A DNA stretch of 64,000 nucleotides, from contig CM074763.1 in the NCBI GenBank assembly GCA_037355855.1, forward strand, positions 2,170,001 to 2,234,000, in the 5' to 3' direction. Positions 33,148 to 44,406 of the stretch are shown here, piece after piece. Origin of the DNA: Pseudo-nitzschia pungens. Its lineage: Eukaryota; Bacillariophyta; Bacillariophyceae; Bacillariales; Bacillariaceae. The notes under the pieces were generated by a model. That model made no database searches and was not told where the DNA came from. It was given only the letters and a program-made list of their open reading frames with translations. Numbering within the stretch: the first letter of the stretch is position 1; the number at the start of each line of letters is the position of its first letter. The translations under genes were made by a program, and so were the position numbers.

Positions 33148-35452
33148 CTATTCCCCGCCGTCGCTGACAACGTTATTGCTGCTCTCATCGCCTCCGCATC
33201 CCCAAAACCCACCGCATCGGTTCTTGCTTGCTGCACCGCCTTTGACGCGCTTGCGCTCGTGTCCATCTTGCCGCTCAAAGGCGTATGTGCTACAGCGGGA
33301 TATCTGCAGATTTTGCGCGGTTTTCTTTTTTTTCTTGAAATCCCGAAAGGCGTAGTTGACCTTGGATTGGATCTCTAAGTCTCGGGCCTGAGCGGCGGCA
33401 ATGCTCATGGGGGCGGAAGAGGGCAGCATCATGTCCAACCACCAGTTGTGTTTCGCGTCCCATGTCAAAAAACGTCCTCCCTTGACGACTCGTATGGTGT
33501 TGATGAGCTCGGAGACAATAGCCAGCTTCCCGGTCTGGGTCGCTTTGGTGTGCTCGTCGAGGCGCGCTTCGATTAAACTCTGGAACATGACGTTGCCGGG
33601 GTGGTAGGTCATGGACTTGCCTCGCCTAAATATCACGTCGTTCGATCCGGGACACTCCACAATGTCCGGTCGTGGTGGCGAGTGGAATGCCGGCTGCTGT
33701 TGTGGGTATTGTTGCTGTTGCTGTTGCTGTGCCTGCTGTATTTGATAGAGCTGTTGTGCATACTGCTGCCGTTGCAGTTGATAATATTGTTGAACCATTG
33801 GGCTTGAAGTGTTACCATGCTCATAATCCATAGCATCTTCGCTGTCGGAGGAGATATTCCCAACAGTCACAACACCAGCGTGACCTCCATTTCCATTAGC
33901 ATATCCTCGCTGCTGTTCCAAAAAATCTCTTAGTTTGATCCATTGTTTCAAATTGACGTGTTTCACGTTTCCAGTATCCGTGGAAGGAATCAGTTCCACG
34001 GGAATCCCGAAGCTTTTGAGTTCGTATCTGAGCTCCACACTTTCACCTAGATGGAATTTTACCCGGGAAGAATGCTGTGGCCCCAGCGCCATGCCGTATA
34101 TCCGGGTTAGGACTTGATAGATTGGTCTATTGGGTAAACAAAAGTGAATGGCGACGACCCGCATCGGAACCGCCGCTGCCACAGTGACATGGGTGGTGAC
34201 ACGAGACGCGTGAAATTTCCGCTGTCTGACATTCGTGTCTTGCTGTTCGGACTCGTCCTCGATGACTTTTGGTCCGCTGTAACTAATAATTACCATTCCC
34301 TTGCGCTGACTCTCAACGTCTTCTGCAGCTACCGTCCAGAGATAAATCAATACCCTTGTCTGTGTTGTTTTTCGTGTGTGTTTGTGTGTGTGTGTATTAT
34401 AATATGATCAAGGAGCAAGGTTAGAGAGTCCATTTTTAATATCTACACCAGCTTATTCACTGGTTCGTGTCAGATTCAACAGACACAACGCAAAAACCCA
34501 ACACATTTCGAGAACTCTATCCAACAATAGAAGATGAAGTGATCACCAAACGAAACCAAAACAGTTCAATGAAACTTACCCGAACTTCAGCCGAAACATG
34601 GTCCCTGTTGTTTGTAACGATGCAGAGTATGCGACGCCCGCTTCGATCTCGGTACGGCAAGATCTGGTAATCTCCACCCCTCAAAAAGGCCATGTCCTCC
34701 CGATTGAAATCCGAAAGACATATGGGACGGGTCAGAGCGTATGGACCGTAGACGTTGGAAACCAACTCGAGATATTGGACCATTCGATTCGCAGCTTTTC
34801 TGGCATCAAAGAGCTCACAGCGCAAAAAACGCAGCCGAAAGTCCTCCGTGTTGACATACGGTTGGTGCATATCCTGCGCCTTGTCAAAGGCCGGCTTTTC
34901 TCGAATCTTTTTCAATTCGATATCCAGTGAACATAGGGCTTGCTTTAGAAATTGGGGAGTGACGGGATTATTTTCCTCGGGTGCCATGCACGATACTCCG
35001 TGTATCTCTTCCTCAATGGCAGTCCGATCATTGAACGAGAGTTTCAGGAGAGCCTCTGAGAATGAAACGTCCACATCGTCGCCGATCATGGCTTCGTTGA
35101 CAGTGTCGGTGACGTCAAGAATGCCTTTTTTTCTTTTTGTTTGTGTTACAACGGGACTGTCGGGAGCTATTAGGCTAGGGGAACACGACCTACTACTGGT
35201 GCCGATGTTTTCGAGCTTCGATAGAGACAGCTGTGGTGGGATATTATCGATTTTTTCGCATGCGGCCGTTTTCTCATCAACGTCGTCCAACTTGACGACA
35301 GGAATGAAGATGGGTGTGAGATTCGGTGGACAATCTGGATTCGTATTTAATTCACCGGTTGCTTGGTTTTGATCTTGCCTCTCACCAACTTCTTGCCCTT
35401 GTTGACGTCGATGCTCACGTTGCTGCTCGAGCTTGTCATCGTCTATCTTCAT
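33148..35452 (-). CDS. CRAL-TRIO-like N-terminal region fused to a DUF6824 domain, two exons
   Basis: Exon 1 is 35452-34580 (291 aa) and exon 2 is 34359-33148 (403 aa), 694 residues in all. The 220-bp intron (34579-34360) is CGG|GTAAGT...CACAG|ACA, phase 0; joining gives ...SAEVRTRVLIYLWTVAAEDVESQRKG. The part around the junction has the LRFLRCELFDARKAANRM helix, DYQILPYRDRSGRRILCI and AEDVESQRKGMVIISYSG, the pattern of diatom CRAL-TRIO-like lipid-binding domains. A Gln-rich linker (QQQQQYPQQQ) precedes a DUF6824 domain: NDVIFRRGKSMTYHPGNVMF ... GRFLTWD...WWLDM. DUF6824 is abundant in diatoms and of unknown function. The fused order suggests a regulator combining lipid sensing with a DUF6824 output; that is inference. 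Confidence 0.8.
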
Positions 35453-38400
35453 ACCGGTGTTATTATTCTTTCTCTATTCCTGCAGCACTACAGTACCAGT
35501 ATCACAGGGATTTGTTGTTCCAACACAAAAGATGTGGTTGCCGTATGAGCACTGTACAAGCACATAAGTGTACGTAGTGCCGTTAAGGAAAAAACATGAG
35601 ATGTGAGATTCAAAGGAATAAATCCCCATTATTCTCAATTCTCAAAAAGGAGAATTTTTGTTATTGTTTTAAAATCAAATACTTTGAAGTGAATTGATAT
35701 TCATCATCAAAGCCTCCCACAGAACGTAACAATGTACCGTATCATAAAACATTTTCAACAAAAACTTAAACAAACCCCTTACTCGTAGTAACCTTAATCT
35801 TACTCCGAAGGGAAACATTAGACCCGAAGTAATACGGTACGTACAAGTACGCACTTCTTGTAGAGCAGGTGTACCGGTATCTCATTGTGTTCAAAATAAT
35901 TGCCTCCTGATTCCTGGAGACGCGAAGCATTTTAGATTCATTAAGTATATTCTATGCTGGACCAGGATGTTGAGAATCGTCGTTCAAATATCTTCATCCT
36001 TTTAAAAAAAGCCTAGACAGTACCGGTAAGATTGAAGTACCAGTAGCTTGTACCTGTACACGCAACCAGAACAGAACAAGAACGAGAATAACTACTGTCG
36101 GTGGAGTCGGTGACTTATTTTGATTAAATCGAAATGAGATTAATTACTTCGTACCGTACATAACCTTACTTGTACCGGTTCTCACTTGTTTTACGAAAAT
36201 CCTAGAAGCTGTCCTAGCTAGACATCAGTAAGGTTAACCTTACGAAGTCGACTTCCTGCACCGGTCGGACAGCGACGGTACTAGGAATTCCGTCACATCC
36301 TACAGTAAAATTAGATAAACTCCCCATGCGGTAGTTATTCTCGTTAAATTCGTTAATTAAAACAGAATTGAAAAAAGTGGCTTAAAATCATAACATGGCA
36401 GTTACATAATCCTTGTCGTCTATGGTGTAATAGTATAATTTTTAAACTGTACAGCAAAGATTGTTAAATACGAAGTAGGAAGAATGCGGTATGGGACTTA
36501 AGAGCCTCATTATTCAGGCCTTTTACTTTTTCTACAAAATACCGGAAGATTTTTACTGTACGCAACGTTGAATCTTCAGTGAGCTTACGGATAGGCTTAA
36601 AATCATAACATGGCAGTTACATAATCCTTGTCGTCTATGGTGTAATAGTATAATTTTTAAACTGTACAGCAAAGATTGTTAAATACGAAGTAGGAAGAAT
36701 GCGGTATGGGACTTAAGAGCCTCATTATTCAGGCCTTTTACTTTTTCTACAAAATACCGGAAGATTTTTACTGTACGCAACGTTGAATCTTCAGTGAGCT
36801 TACGGATAGAATGTCGACCTAAGATTAAGTCTTACCGGTACGAACATTGTTTCTCACTTCTACACCGAACCGATCACTTTTCCAAAAAATTGAAACTTTG
36901 TTTTAGAGATGCACCTACCGGTACGTACGTTCGTACGTCGGTTGAAATTACGGTGTACAAATATCTTACTGTAGTAAGGTTAACCTTACCAAGTACGAAG
37001 TAATTTACTACGAATTCAATCAAATTCTCCGCAGATGCGGAGATGAGCAGAAGTTAATTAAAATAACATGATCTGTAACTTACCGTACGGTAGTACAATG
37101 AAACGAGAAGTCCTTTACTACTACCTTAAAATGGTACCGTACTCATAATATGTCATGAAAAGCAGTACGGTATGCTCAAGATGTGTGGTGGAAATAGAAG
37201 GCAATAGCTATTACAGTTGCCAGTTTTACTACTACCGTAGTTGTAATTGATGAGCAAGAATGATGCTACTACTAGTGGAGACTTGCGTTCCTTGTTAGTA
37301 CTGGTGATGTCATGGCATCAGATTTACGTAGTACTAGTAGTACCTACTAGTACTATGAGTATGATTCCAATATTGCAACAAACAGGTATTGCACAGATTG
37401 CATTAGTCACATCTGTTGTTGGGGGCAATATTCAAAGAAGGCATCATCGACCCATATCACTGTTGGTGGTGTTATGAGGCAGAAGAAATGAGAACCATTC
37501 TGACTCCTGCTTGTTGGTTTCATGTGCATGATGATGTAAATCTACATGTTGCACACAGTACACCACCATGTAGTACTCAAAATCACTATTATGTAGTTTT
37601 CATTTTAAAAGATACTATTGTGACTCTCTTTGTTGTCATAACTAGGGAATCACAACTCCTGCTGAGGGTGTTTTGGTACCTGATTCAATATGACTCCATT
37701 TTGACCAGTAATACTAGTACTACCAGTAATGAAATTTTGGATCTATGAAGATATCCAATATGGATGCTATGGACTGTGCTAAGGCTCCTGTGTAGGGGAA
37801 TGTACTGGGGCTACAGGTGCTAGCCTCCAGCAACTATCTACAAGGTACTAGAGCTGTGTGCTAAACGTTTAGCAACAGGCTTAGGAACGGACTTATCACA
37901 AGGTGTATGGGGTGATAACTACAAGATACCGGGGTCCTTGTGTAGGATTTGTACCAGTTACACAAGCCCTAGGTATAGCACTCCTACAACACTAGCAAAC
38001 TGACTGTAGCATGGTGCTACAAGGTTAAGGTTGCTAATGCTACGAGATAGTTAGTATGCTAACATACTATGCTACCATACTATGCTACGGTCGGGGTACG
38101 GTCATTGTGTACAATATGTACTATAACCAGACGCCTGACCCAGACAGTATTAAGCGAGCAAGCAAGCAAGCTAGCTAGCACAAGATCAAACCACTCACTG
38201 AATGGATACTCCAAATGCTACTGTGTAGACTACAGTACTGAAGCTACAGAGCTAAGTGTTATTATGATAGGAGACAGCAAGCTGTCACGCTACAGAGCTA
38301 AGAGCTCAGCTCAGCTCAGCTGAGCTCCCTCCAACACTGTCACTCTTTTCGATACTCTTCTCTTTCACCTCTAAAATAAACACCTATGATGCCCTCCCCT

Positions 38401-39407
38401 TCCAACGATCCCTTTTGTACCTCTAGGGGAGTATCTTGTAGTAACTGAGTGTATGCAAGAATAGCACTTGAACAGTATCCTCTGTAGACTCACTATTTGC
38501 CAGCACTCCGTGCTGTCCTTTTGTTATTGCTATCACCTCTATTGCCGACGGGCAAATATCATTAGTACAAATCATAGTACTACTACCAGTAGTATAGCAG
38601 GTTGGTGATAGGATGACAAGACGAAGCAATGCCATTTTTGAAGGGTTTTACTTTGAATTTTGAGATCGCTGCTGTATTCAAAGAGGAATTCAAGAGAAGA
38701 TGCTGATACAACAAGAAGCAAGATTTAGTAGTAGTACTAGGAGAGAGGAGGAGAGGAGGGTCTGCTTTCCTACTACCTCCAGCAGCAGCATAGAAATCGC
38801 CAAGAATGTTTGGTGCACGGTAGGCGTATTGCCGGTATGGAACGGTGGCAGACAAAGGCGCTGCAAACGCATATGACAATCAAAGTCGGAGTGAACGCCT
38901 ATCTGGTAATTTCAATCATCTCAAGTCAAAGGATATTATTTTTGTCACATCAAGTTCCTACCGGTACCATGTTACTGTATGTACGGTGAATAAATAGGAA
39001 TATGAATATGAATTTCGAAGATCATTCTTTCGTCTTGTTTTCCGTTGTGAGCAGCTCACCCGCCGCGCACGACTCAAACGCGGAACGACAAACGGCTCTG
39101 AGACAATCGATAAAGATCCAAACGTGTCTCTGTGTCGTTCATTACGAAGTAAGGTCTCTTACTTCGTAATCTTACTTCGTACTACGTATTGATTGAGCGA
39201 TGATGATGTTCCCGTCTTCCTCAGTATCGTGCCACCACAGTACGAGTAGGTACCGGTACGGTTTCATATCAGAAGCACAATTGAAAACCAACCGAGCACC
39301 AGCAACAACAGCAATCAAGAACCATCAACACGACAAGTTTGGATCGATTGATTCATTCATTCTGCTTCGCCATCGTTTTCATCAATCACCACCACCAACA
39401 GACAATC
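35453..39407. other. Large gene-free region, 4 kb
   Basis: No gene is supported on either strand. It contains the 215-bp tandem duplication (36379-36808) and an ACTAGT tract (37318-37353). A 37700-38330 stretch is rich in CTACAAGG/GCTACAGAGCTAAG/TACTATGCTA words and ends in a CTCAGCTCAGCTGAGCTC palindrome (about 38311-38330); it looks like decayed repeat DNA. TACCGGTA/GTAAGGTTAC words are dense at 35780-36260 and 36830-37010. Confidence 0.55.
36379..36808 (+). repeat. Tandem duplication, 215 bp x 2
   Basis: Copy 1 (36379-36593) and copy 2 (36594-36808) both run from GGCTTAAAATCATAACATGG to GTGAGCTTACGGATA and appear identical by eye. They are directly adjacent with no spacer. No ORF spans the unit. 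Confidence 0.93.
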
Positions 39408-40151
39408 ATGTCGGACACCACCGTGTACGCCACTACGGTCTTCGAACGGACTCTCGGTTTGCTGCATTGGATCGCATCGGTGATGGCGGCCTGGGTTTAT
39501 CGATTCGCCAGCCAGATAGTATCTTCCCTGGGTGCAGAAGAGATGTACCCCAAAGATCCGACTCTGCCATTGTTACTGGCCGGATGTGCTACAGCTTTGG
39601 TGCTGGTGTTCTCCGTTGTGTTTCTTCCCAGGGTTGTGAATCGCGACGATGATAAGAGCAGCGGACGTGCTCCCCTTCTGAGTCACGACAAGGAGGAGAA
39701 CAAGGACGGGAACGAGAGCAAGAGCAAAAACGACGGTCACACTTTGAACAAAATCGTTGAGGTTGTAGATCTGCTCTCCGAGTCGGAAGACGAAGCAGTC
39801 AACGAATCCCCATGCACTAACATTCACAAAAGCGAAGACGAAGACGAAGACGACGAGGAAGACGAGGACGAAAACGAGGAAGACGAGGACGACTGGAACG
39901 AGGAGGAATACCGGCAACGAATTGCGGCCCCCTTGCTTGAACCAAAACCACACAAAAAGGAGACCCTGACCCAGATGCGGCTCCGCGTGGCCCGGGAGCT
40001 TCAGGAAGCCGAAGCGCAAAAGCTCCGGATGTACCGCAACGGAATTGCAACCAAAACTACCACGCTTCCCGACCGTCGAAAAACCAAGGAATCCCGAGCG
40101 GAAATCAAGGCTAGAGTGGCACGGGAATTTGCCTCCGCTCGGCGAAAGTAG
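39408..40151 (+). CDS. Small acidic membrane protein of unknown function
   Basis: 247 residues from the ATG in AATCATGTCGG; the frame is open upstream but has no ATG there. N-terminal amphipathic or hydrophobic stretch LLHWIASVMAAWVYRF (about 18-33); a clear TM at about 51-72 (LPLLLAGCATALVLVFSVVFLP); then a long acidic region (EDEDEDDEEDEDENEEDEDD) and a basic helical tail. The tail holds two related segments, MRLRVARELQEAEAQK and IKARVAREFASARRK, that look like a duplicated helix. No known domain is recognised. The acidic middle and basic end are probably cytosolic. Intronless. Confidence 0.7.
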   Translation: MSDTTVYATTVFERTLGLLHWIASVMAAWVYRFASQIVSSLGAEEMYPKDPTLPLLLAGCATALVLVFSVVFLPRVVNRDDDKSSGRAPLLSHDKEENKDGNESKSKNDGHTLNKIVEVVDLLSESEDEAVNESPCTNIHKSEDEDEDDEEDEDENEEDEDDWNEEEYRQRIAAPLLEPKPHKKETLTQMRLRVARELQEAEAQKLRMYRNGIATKTTTLPDRRKTKESRAEIKARVAREFASARRK

Positions 40152-41291
40152 GAAACCACACGTGTGCGCACACGGAAACGAAGCAAGAAGCAACCGCGAC
40201 CACGCCGGAACACGGGTCCGGATGAAGGAATCGCAATCGCAATCGCAATCGCAATCGAACTTTTTCGGAAATGAAAGCCATTCGTCCACAAACCCATCAA
40301 TGGAGTTCAGGATCGACTTTGTTGAAAACAAATCCTTTCTGTCCTGAGAATCAAGCCGTCACTGCACTACCAATACCTTGCGGAGCGCGATTGAATGGAT
40401 TTCATTCAATTACATTATGGGCTACATGTTACATATTTATGCCGTACAACGATACATATGTTAGTAGGGGTCTCTTCTAACGCAACAAACCAAACCATGA
40501 GAGAAGAATGAAAAAATGACAACGGTTGAATGCGAGAAAGTCAGGGGATCTCTCGAGTCCGCAATCAATAGTCAGAAAACATACTACACGTACCCGTGCG
40601 ATGTTAACGATTGTAGAATTAAATACGAAGTACGTATTATGCTGCAACAAGAAATCCAACAAATCATGTTCGGAAAAGAACTACTCTACTTCATATTACT
40701 TTTCTGTCGGTACCCAATTCTAGTATTGTGACATTCCTGAGATCAGTCCCAGCGAATGCATGATGGCAAAAAATGACCACAAAGAACAAGAAAAGAGGGA
40801 GAAAAAAGAGGAGCGGAAATCCGTAACTGTATCAAAGCCACAAAATGTGACCCTGCCATCGTCACTCTGCAGCAACATCTACCGAGATCGAGTGGGAGAA
40901 GGTAATGGTGAAGTGTGCTTCGGTTCGGCATTCGTGGCAAGCAGCATTGGTTCTTTTGGCTTTCGACATTGCGACGACCATTTCCACAGTTTTGCATGCA
41001 TGCGATAGGTTCGTAACATTCACAAACGCATGCGTAAGAAACATTCAAAAGGATGCTTTACACGCCTCGCTTCCATCGAATAGAACGAACATATCAACGA
41101 TGAATCAATACAAGAATGACGCCCCTCCCTAAGATGTCATTCATGCTGTTCTACATTTTTTCGTTTCGTTTCGTTTCGTTTCACTCGCGCACCCTTCCAA
41201 AATCACTTCTTCCAATATTTTTTCCCAAAACTGTACGCACAAGTGTTCGCACGTCATACCTGTCTTGTGTGCAAGGAGGACGATTGATTCA
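40152..41291. other. Convergent intergenic gap, 1.1 kb
   Basis: It lies between convergent 3' ends. It has a TCGCAA hexamer microsatellite (about 40228-40257) and a TTTCG pentamer array (41161-41188). No gene is seen. Confidence 0.55.
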
Positions 41292-42939
41292 TTAGCGAGG
41301 CATCGAATCACCGTGCAACCAGTGATCGATGAGTTTCCGGGCCACGACTTGACGGGGGGGAATCAACAGGGGCAGGGTCGGGTTGTCTTCCAGGGCTTTC
41401 CGAGCCACTTCGGGGTCCATGATGGCACCGGGAACCCGCGAGGCTTCCAGGACTTCATCCTTGTCGAACCATCGAGCTGCCACCAATTCGGATTCGTCTA
41501 CCACCAGATCTTGGTTCTCTGCGTCCGCCCGTGCTTCGAAGGCAATCATGGTCGATCGGGGGAAGGGCCATGGTTGGCTGGCCACGTATTTTACGCTGTC
41601 GGGATCGATGCGTATGCCCACTTCCTCGTGGGTTTCTCGCGCAACGGCCTGTTCGAAGGATTCGCCGGCCTCGACGAATCCCGCCAGGACGGTGTGCATC
41701 TTCGGCGGGTGTCGGTGGCTTCGGGCCAGCAGCAATTTCGACCCGCACAGGCTCGATACCGAAACGATGATGGAGGGATCCTGTCGGGGCCACCAGAGTT
41801 GTTTGCAACCAGGGTTGGAACATATCTGGGTCGTTCCGCCGTGGATCAGCGTCAGCGGCGATCCGCAGCTGGGGCAGTGCTTGCTGGACCGTTGCCACTG
41901 GGCGTACGCCATGGCGTGCAGGGCCATCTCGTTCTCCAGGGCATTGCCGAGGAGGGGAGCATTTGTGCGGACATTGGCGTAAAAATATGGTTCTCCGGTT
42001 TCGTGATTTTCCAACGCAAAACCGGTGTCTTCGGCTTCCTCGTCGTCGTCGCGCACGTCGATGGAGAAGACAGGAGTTCGGTCGGTATCGGATAATTTTC
42101 CCAAAAACGTCAAGGTGCAATGGTTTGGATCATACTTTAGGGTGAGCGCCTCGTGCGAGAGCAAGGCCAGCTCGGTCGGGGATCGAAAAAGCATGTCGTT
42201 CCCCTTGACGACGACATATTTGGCAACGGGTTTCATCGCTTCCAGTGTCGATTGGTCCGTCCGAAAGGTAGTAGCCCGATCCAGCGTGAGGATGTTATTC
42301 GGACGGGCGCTCTCCTTTCTTTCGACAGGGTCATCCGCGCTTGGGGCCGATGACAGAGTCTCTGGTAAACACTCGTTGCTGCCGGACTCGATGACCTCGG
42401 TCAACAATTCCGCCGCGGCATCGGCGAAACGTCTCATGTTTACCTCCCGATCGTTGTCGGGAGATCGAATCAGTTGCTGCTGCAAGACCTTGGTTTGTTT
42501 CGAACTTGTTCCCGTGGCTCCGGCCACCGACAGAACGGCAAATCCTCTTTCCTATTCCCTCGGGACGGAAGGTCGGACCGGAAGCGCCGCCTTCCGCAAG
42601 TGCATAATCCGTTTTCAATTCGTGACAAAAAGCAGTGGCCACCTTGGACGTCCAATCAAACTTACTAGCAATGTATCCTTCTTCGGTGGATCGATCATGT
42701 TGATTGTCGTTTTCCAAAATGGATCGATGGAGGACTTCGTCGTTTAGCAAAACCGGCTTGGTTTTCTTTGTGTTGTATGCCACGGATCCACCCACAAAAA
42801 CGGAGGATGCTCCTGGTTGAGCCATGATTCCGGCCTGGATCAAACCACCACAGCATTGTTCGGCCACCGTGAGGGTCTTTTTGTGTTTTTTGAGGGATTG
42901 CACCAATCGCTGAAAGGCCGGGGAGGTGATGGCGGACAT
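41292..42939 (-). CDS. CinA-type NMN deamidase fused to Nudix NADH pyrophosphatase; reading frame broken by one base
   Basis: The ATG at 42937-42939 opens a CinA C-terminal domain: TVAEQCCGGLIQAG, VFVGGSVAYNT, YALAEGGASGPT. At about 42544-42552 the frame must shift by one base (AAA run in GGAAAGAGG); the domain then continues in the next frame as GFAVLSVAGATG...RRFADAAAELL. The second part is an NADH pyrophosphatase: N-terminal NudC-like domain, zinc ribbon CPSC...CSNPGC, Nudix box GFVEAGESFEQAVARETHEEVG with every consensus residue, and the family-specific SQPWPFPRS. Known activities are NMN to NaMN plus ammonia (CinA/PncC) and NADH to NMNH plus AMP (NudC/NUDT12). Fused, they could channel NAD breakdown into the nicotinate branch. 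The shift may be an assembly error, since both halves are otherwise intact. The C-terminus (DSMPR) is not a PTS1. Confidence 0.82.
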
Positions 42940-43385
42940 GGTATGTTTTGTCCTATCTGTATCTCTGGTTGCAGGCCTATGCGTATGCTGTAAGTTGCTG
43001 TGTTATTGCGTAATGCTTTGTTTCTACCGTATCTTGCTTTTATACCATGCACATGCAATGCTAGCTAGATTTGTGTTGTTGGTTAGACGAATGGAATTAT
43101 TGATGATGCTTTCCACCGGTACGTATGTTGTCAGACAATCCCAATGATTTTATAGCCGCTTGATATCTTTCCTCTTCTTCCCTCCTTTCGTCTTTCGTAT
43201 TTCCCTCCCTGGTGCAGAATGAGAATGTTGTTTGTGATCTTCTGAGGTACACCAGGTAGTAATAACGGGTACGAGTACAAATAATATGAGGTTATTCGGA
43301 TTAGTAGCTTAGTCGGAATAATATTGCTTGCTGTCGAAAGTTCGAAGTACGGTACTAGTAACAGGAAGGTTCGTGCGTAAGTTCC
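42940..43385. other. Upstream region of the CinA-Nudix gene, ending at the retroelement
   Basis: 446 bp hold the promoter side of the minus-strand gene and the left host flank of the retroelement (…CGTAAGTTCC up to 43385). No gene is seen. Confidence 0.55.
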
Positions 43386-43724
43386 TGTTGGGCAAGACAC
43401 AGGTCACCGCAACTGCAGGATGCGGGTGGGGGACACGCCCGCACCTCCACGTGCACCACCTGTGAACTTGCCGCGCGCGCCGTGACGAGCACTACGACGT
43501 ATGTGAGGAAGGTCCCAATGGTAGGTAGGTAAGTGTCACGAGAGGGCCGACAGCGCGCGTACTGTAGACGGGCACAATGCGGTGCCCGCACAAGGGACGC
43601 AGCCGCTACCGGGCACGGAGGTGCGGGACGATGCCTTCCCCATCTGCTCACCTCATTGTCCCTTGGCCAACACCAAGCCGACGACAATGAGGAGTGCTGT
43701 TCCCTGTGGGAGCGGATCAACAAA
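43386..43724 (+). repeat. Split direct repeat A1
   Basis: 339 bp, starting TGTTGGGCAAGACAC and ending GAGCGGATCAACAAA. It matches A2 (52957-53294) with one G indel in a G run and about seven substitutions. It probably holds the promoter and transcription start of the element; this is inference. Confidence 0.93.
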
Positions 43725-43830
43725 CCTATTCCTTTCTCCCCAGCCATACACCTCCACACAATACACACCAATACCAACACCACCCACGCCCACACGCTGG
43801 CTACCCCAGCACGCTGGCTACCCCAGCCCC

Positions 43831-44010
43831 CGATCCAGCCGATCACGATCCTGCCGATCAACCCCGGACCACACCGTGCCCCCCTGCTGGCTACCCCAGC
43901 ACACTAACCACCCCAACACCACCCCGATCCTGTCGATCACGATCCTGTCGATCACGATCCTGTCGATCACGATCCTGTCGATCACTCCCACCTCACGATC
44001 CTGTCGATCA
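43831..44010 (+). repeat. 15-bp tandem repeat array (CGATCCTGTCGATCA) in the element leader
   Basis: Four perfect contiguous units lie at 43925-43984, with a fifth near 43995-44009. Variant CGATCCTGCCGATCA copies are at about 43831-43861. Each unit holds the inverted GATC...GATC words. A separate 28-bp repeat (GCGATCGAACCGTT...ACACAT) occurs twice at about 44221-44275. Their position between A1 and the first ORF suggests a regulatory or RNA-packaging role. Confidence 0.85.
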
Positions 44011-44406
44011 CTCCCACCCCGTCGCCAACACCACGCGACTCCCCACTGGTTGGCTACCCCATCCATACTCCCGCCACCCGGTCCCGCCGACCACCCGCCC
44101 CGGACTACCCGCCCCGCCAACCAAAAAAACGCGGTTTCCCCTATCCCCTACACCGAGATACCCCCGCGCGCCAGCCCCAAACTTTTGACACCAACCCTGA
44201 CACCACCCCTCGCCAACCAGAGCGATCGAACCGTTAACACATCCCCTAGCGATCGAACCGTTGACACATTCCCTCGCCAGCCCCTCCCTGACACTTAACC
44301 TCGCTACTCCACAACTTCCCACCCAACCCCTCCCCTGCGCACCCACTCCCCCACTCTCACAAACCCGATCTCATTCAACCACACAAACAAGTCCCGAACA
44401 TACACC

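Noticed and set aside
37416..37748. 110-codon plus-strand ORF in the 4-kb gene-free region
   Set aside because: Starts at a doubtful codon, no domain and repeat-like surroundings.
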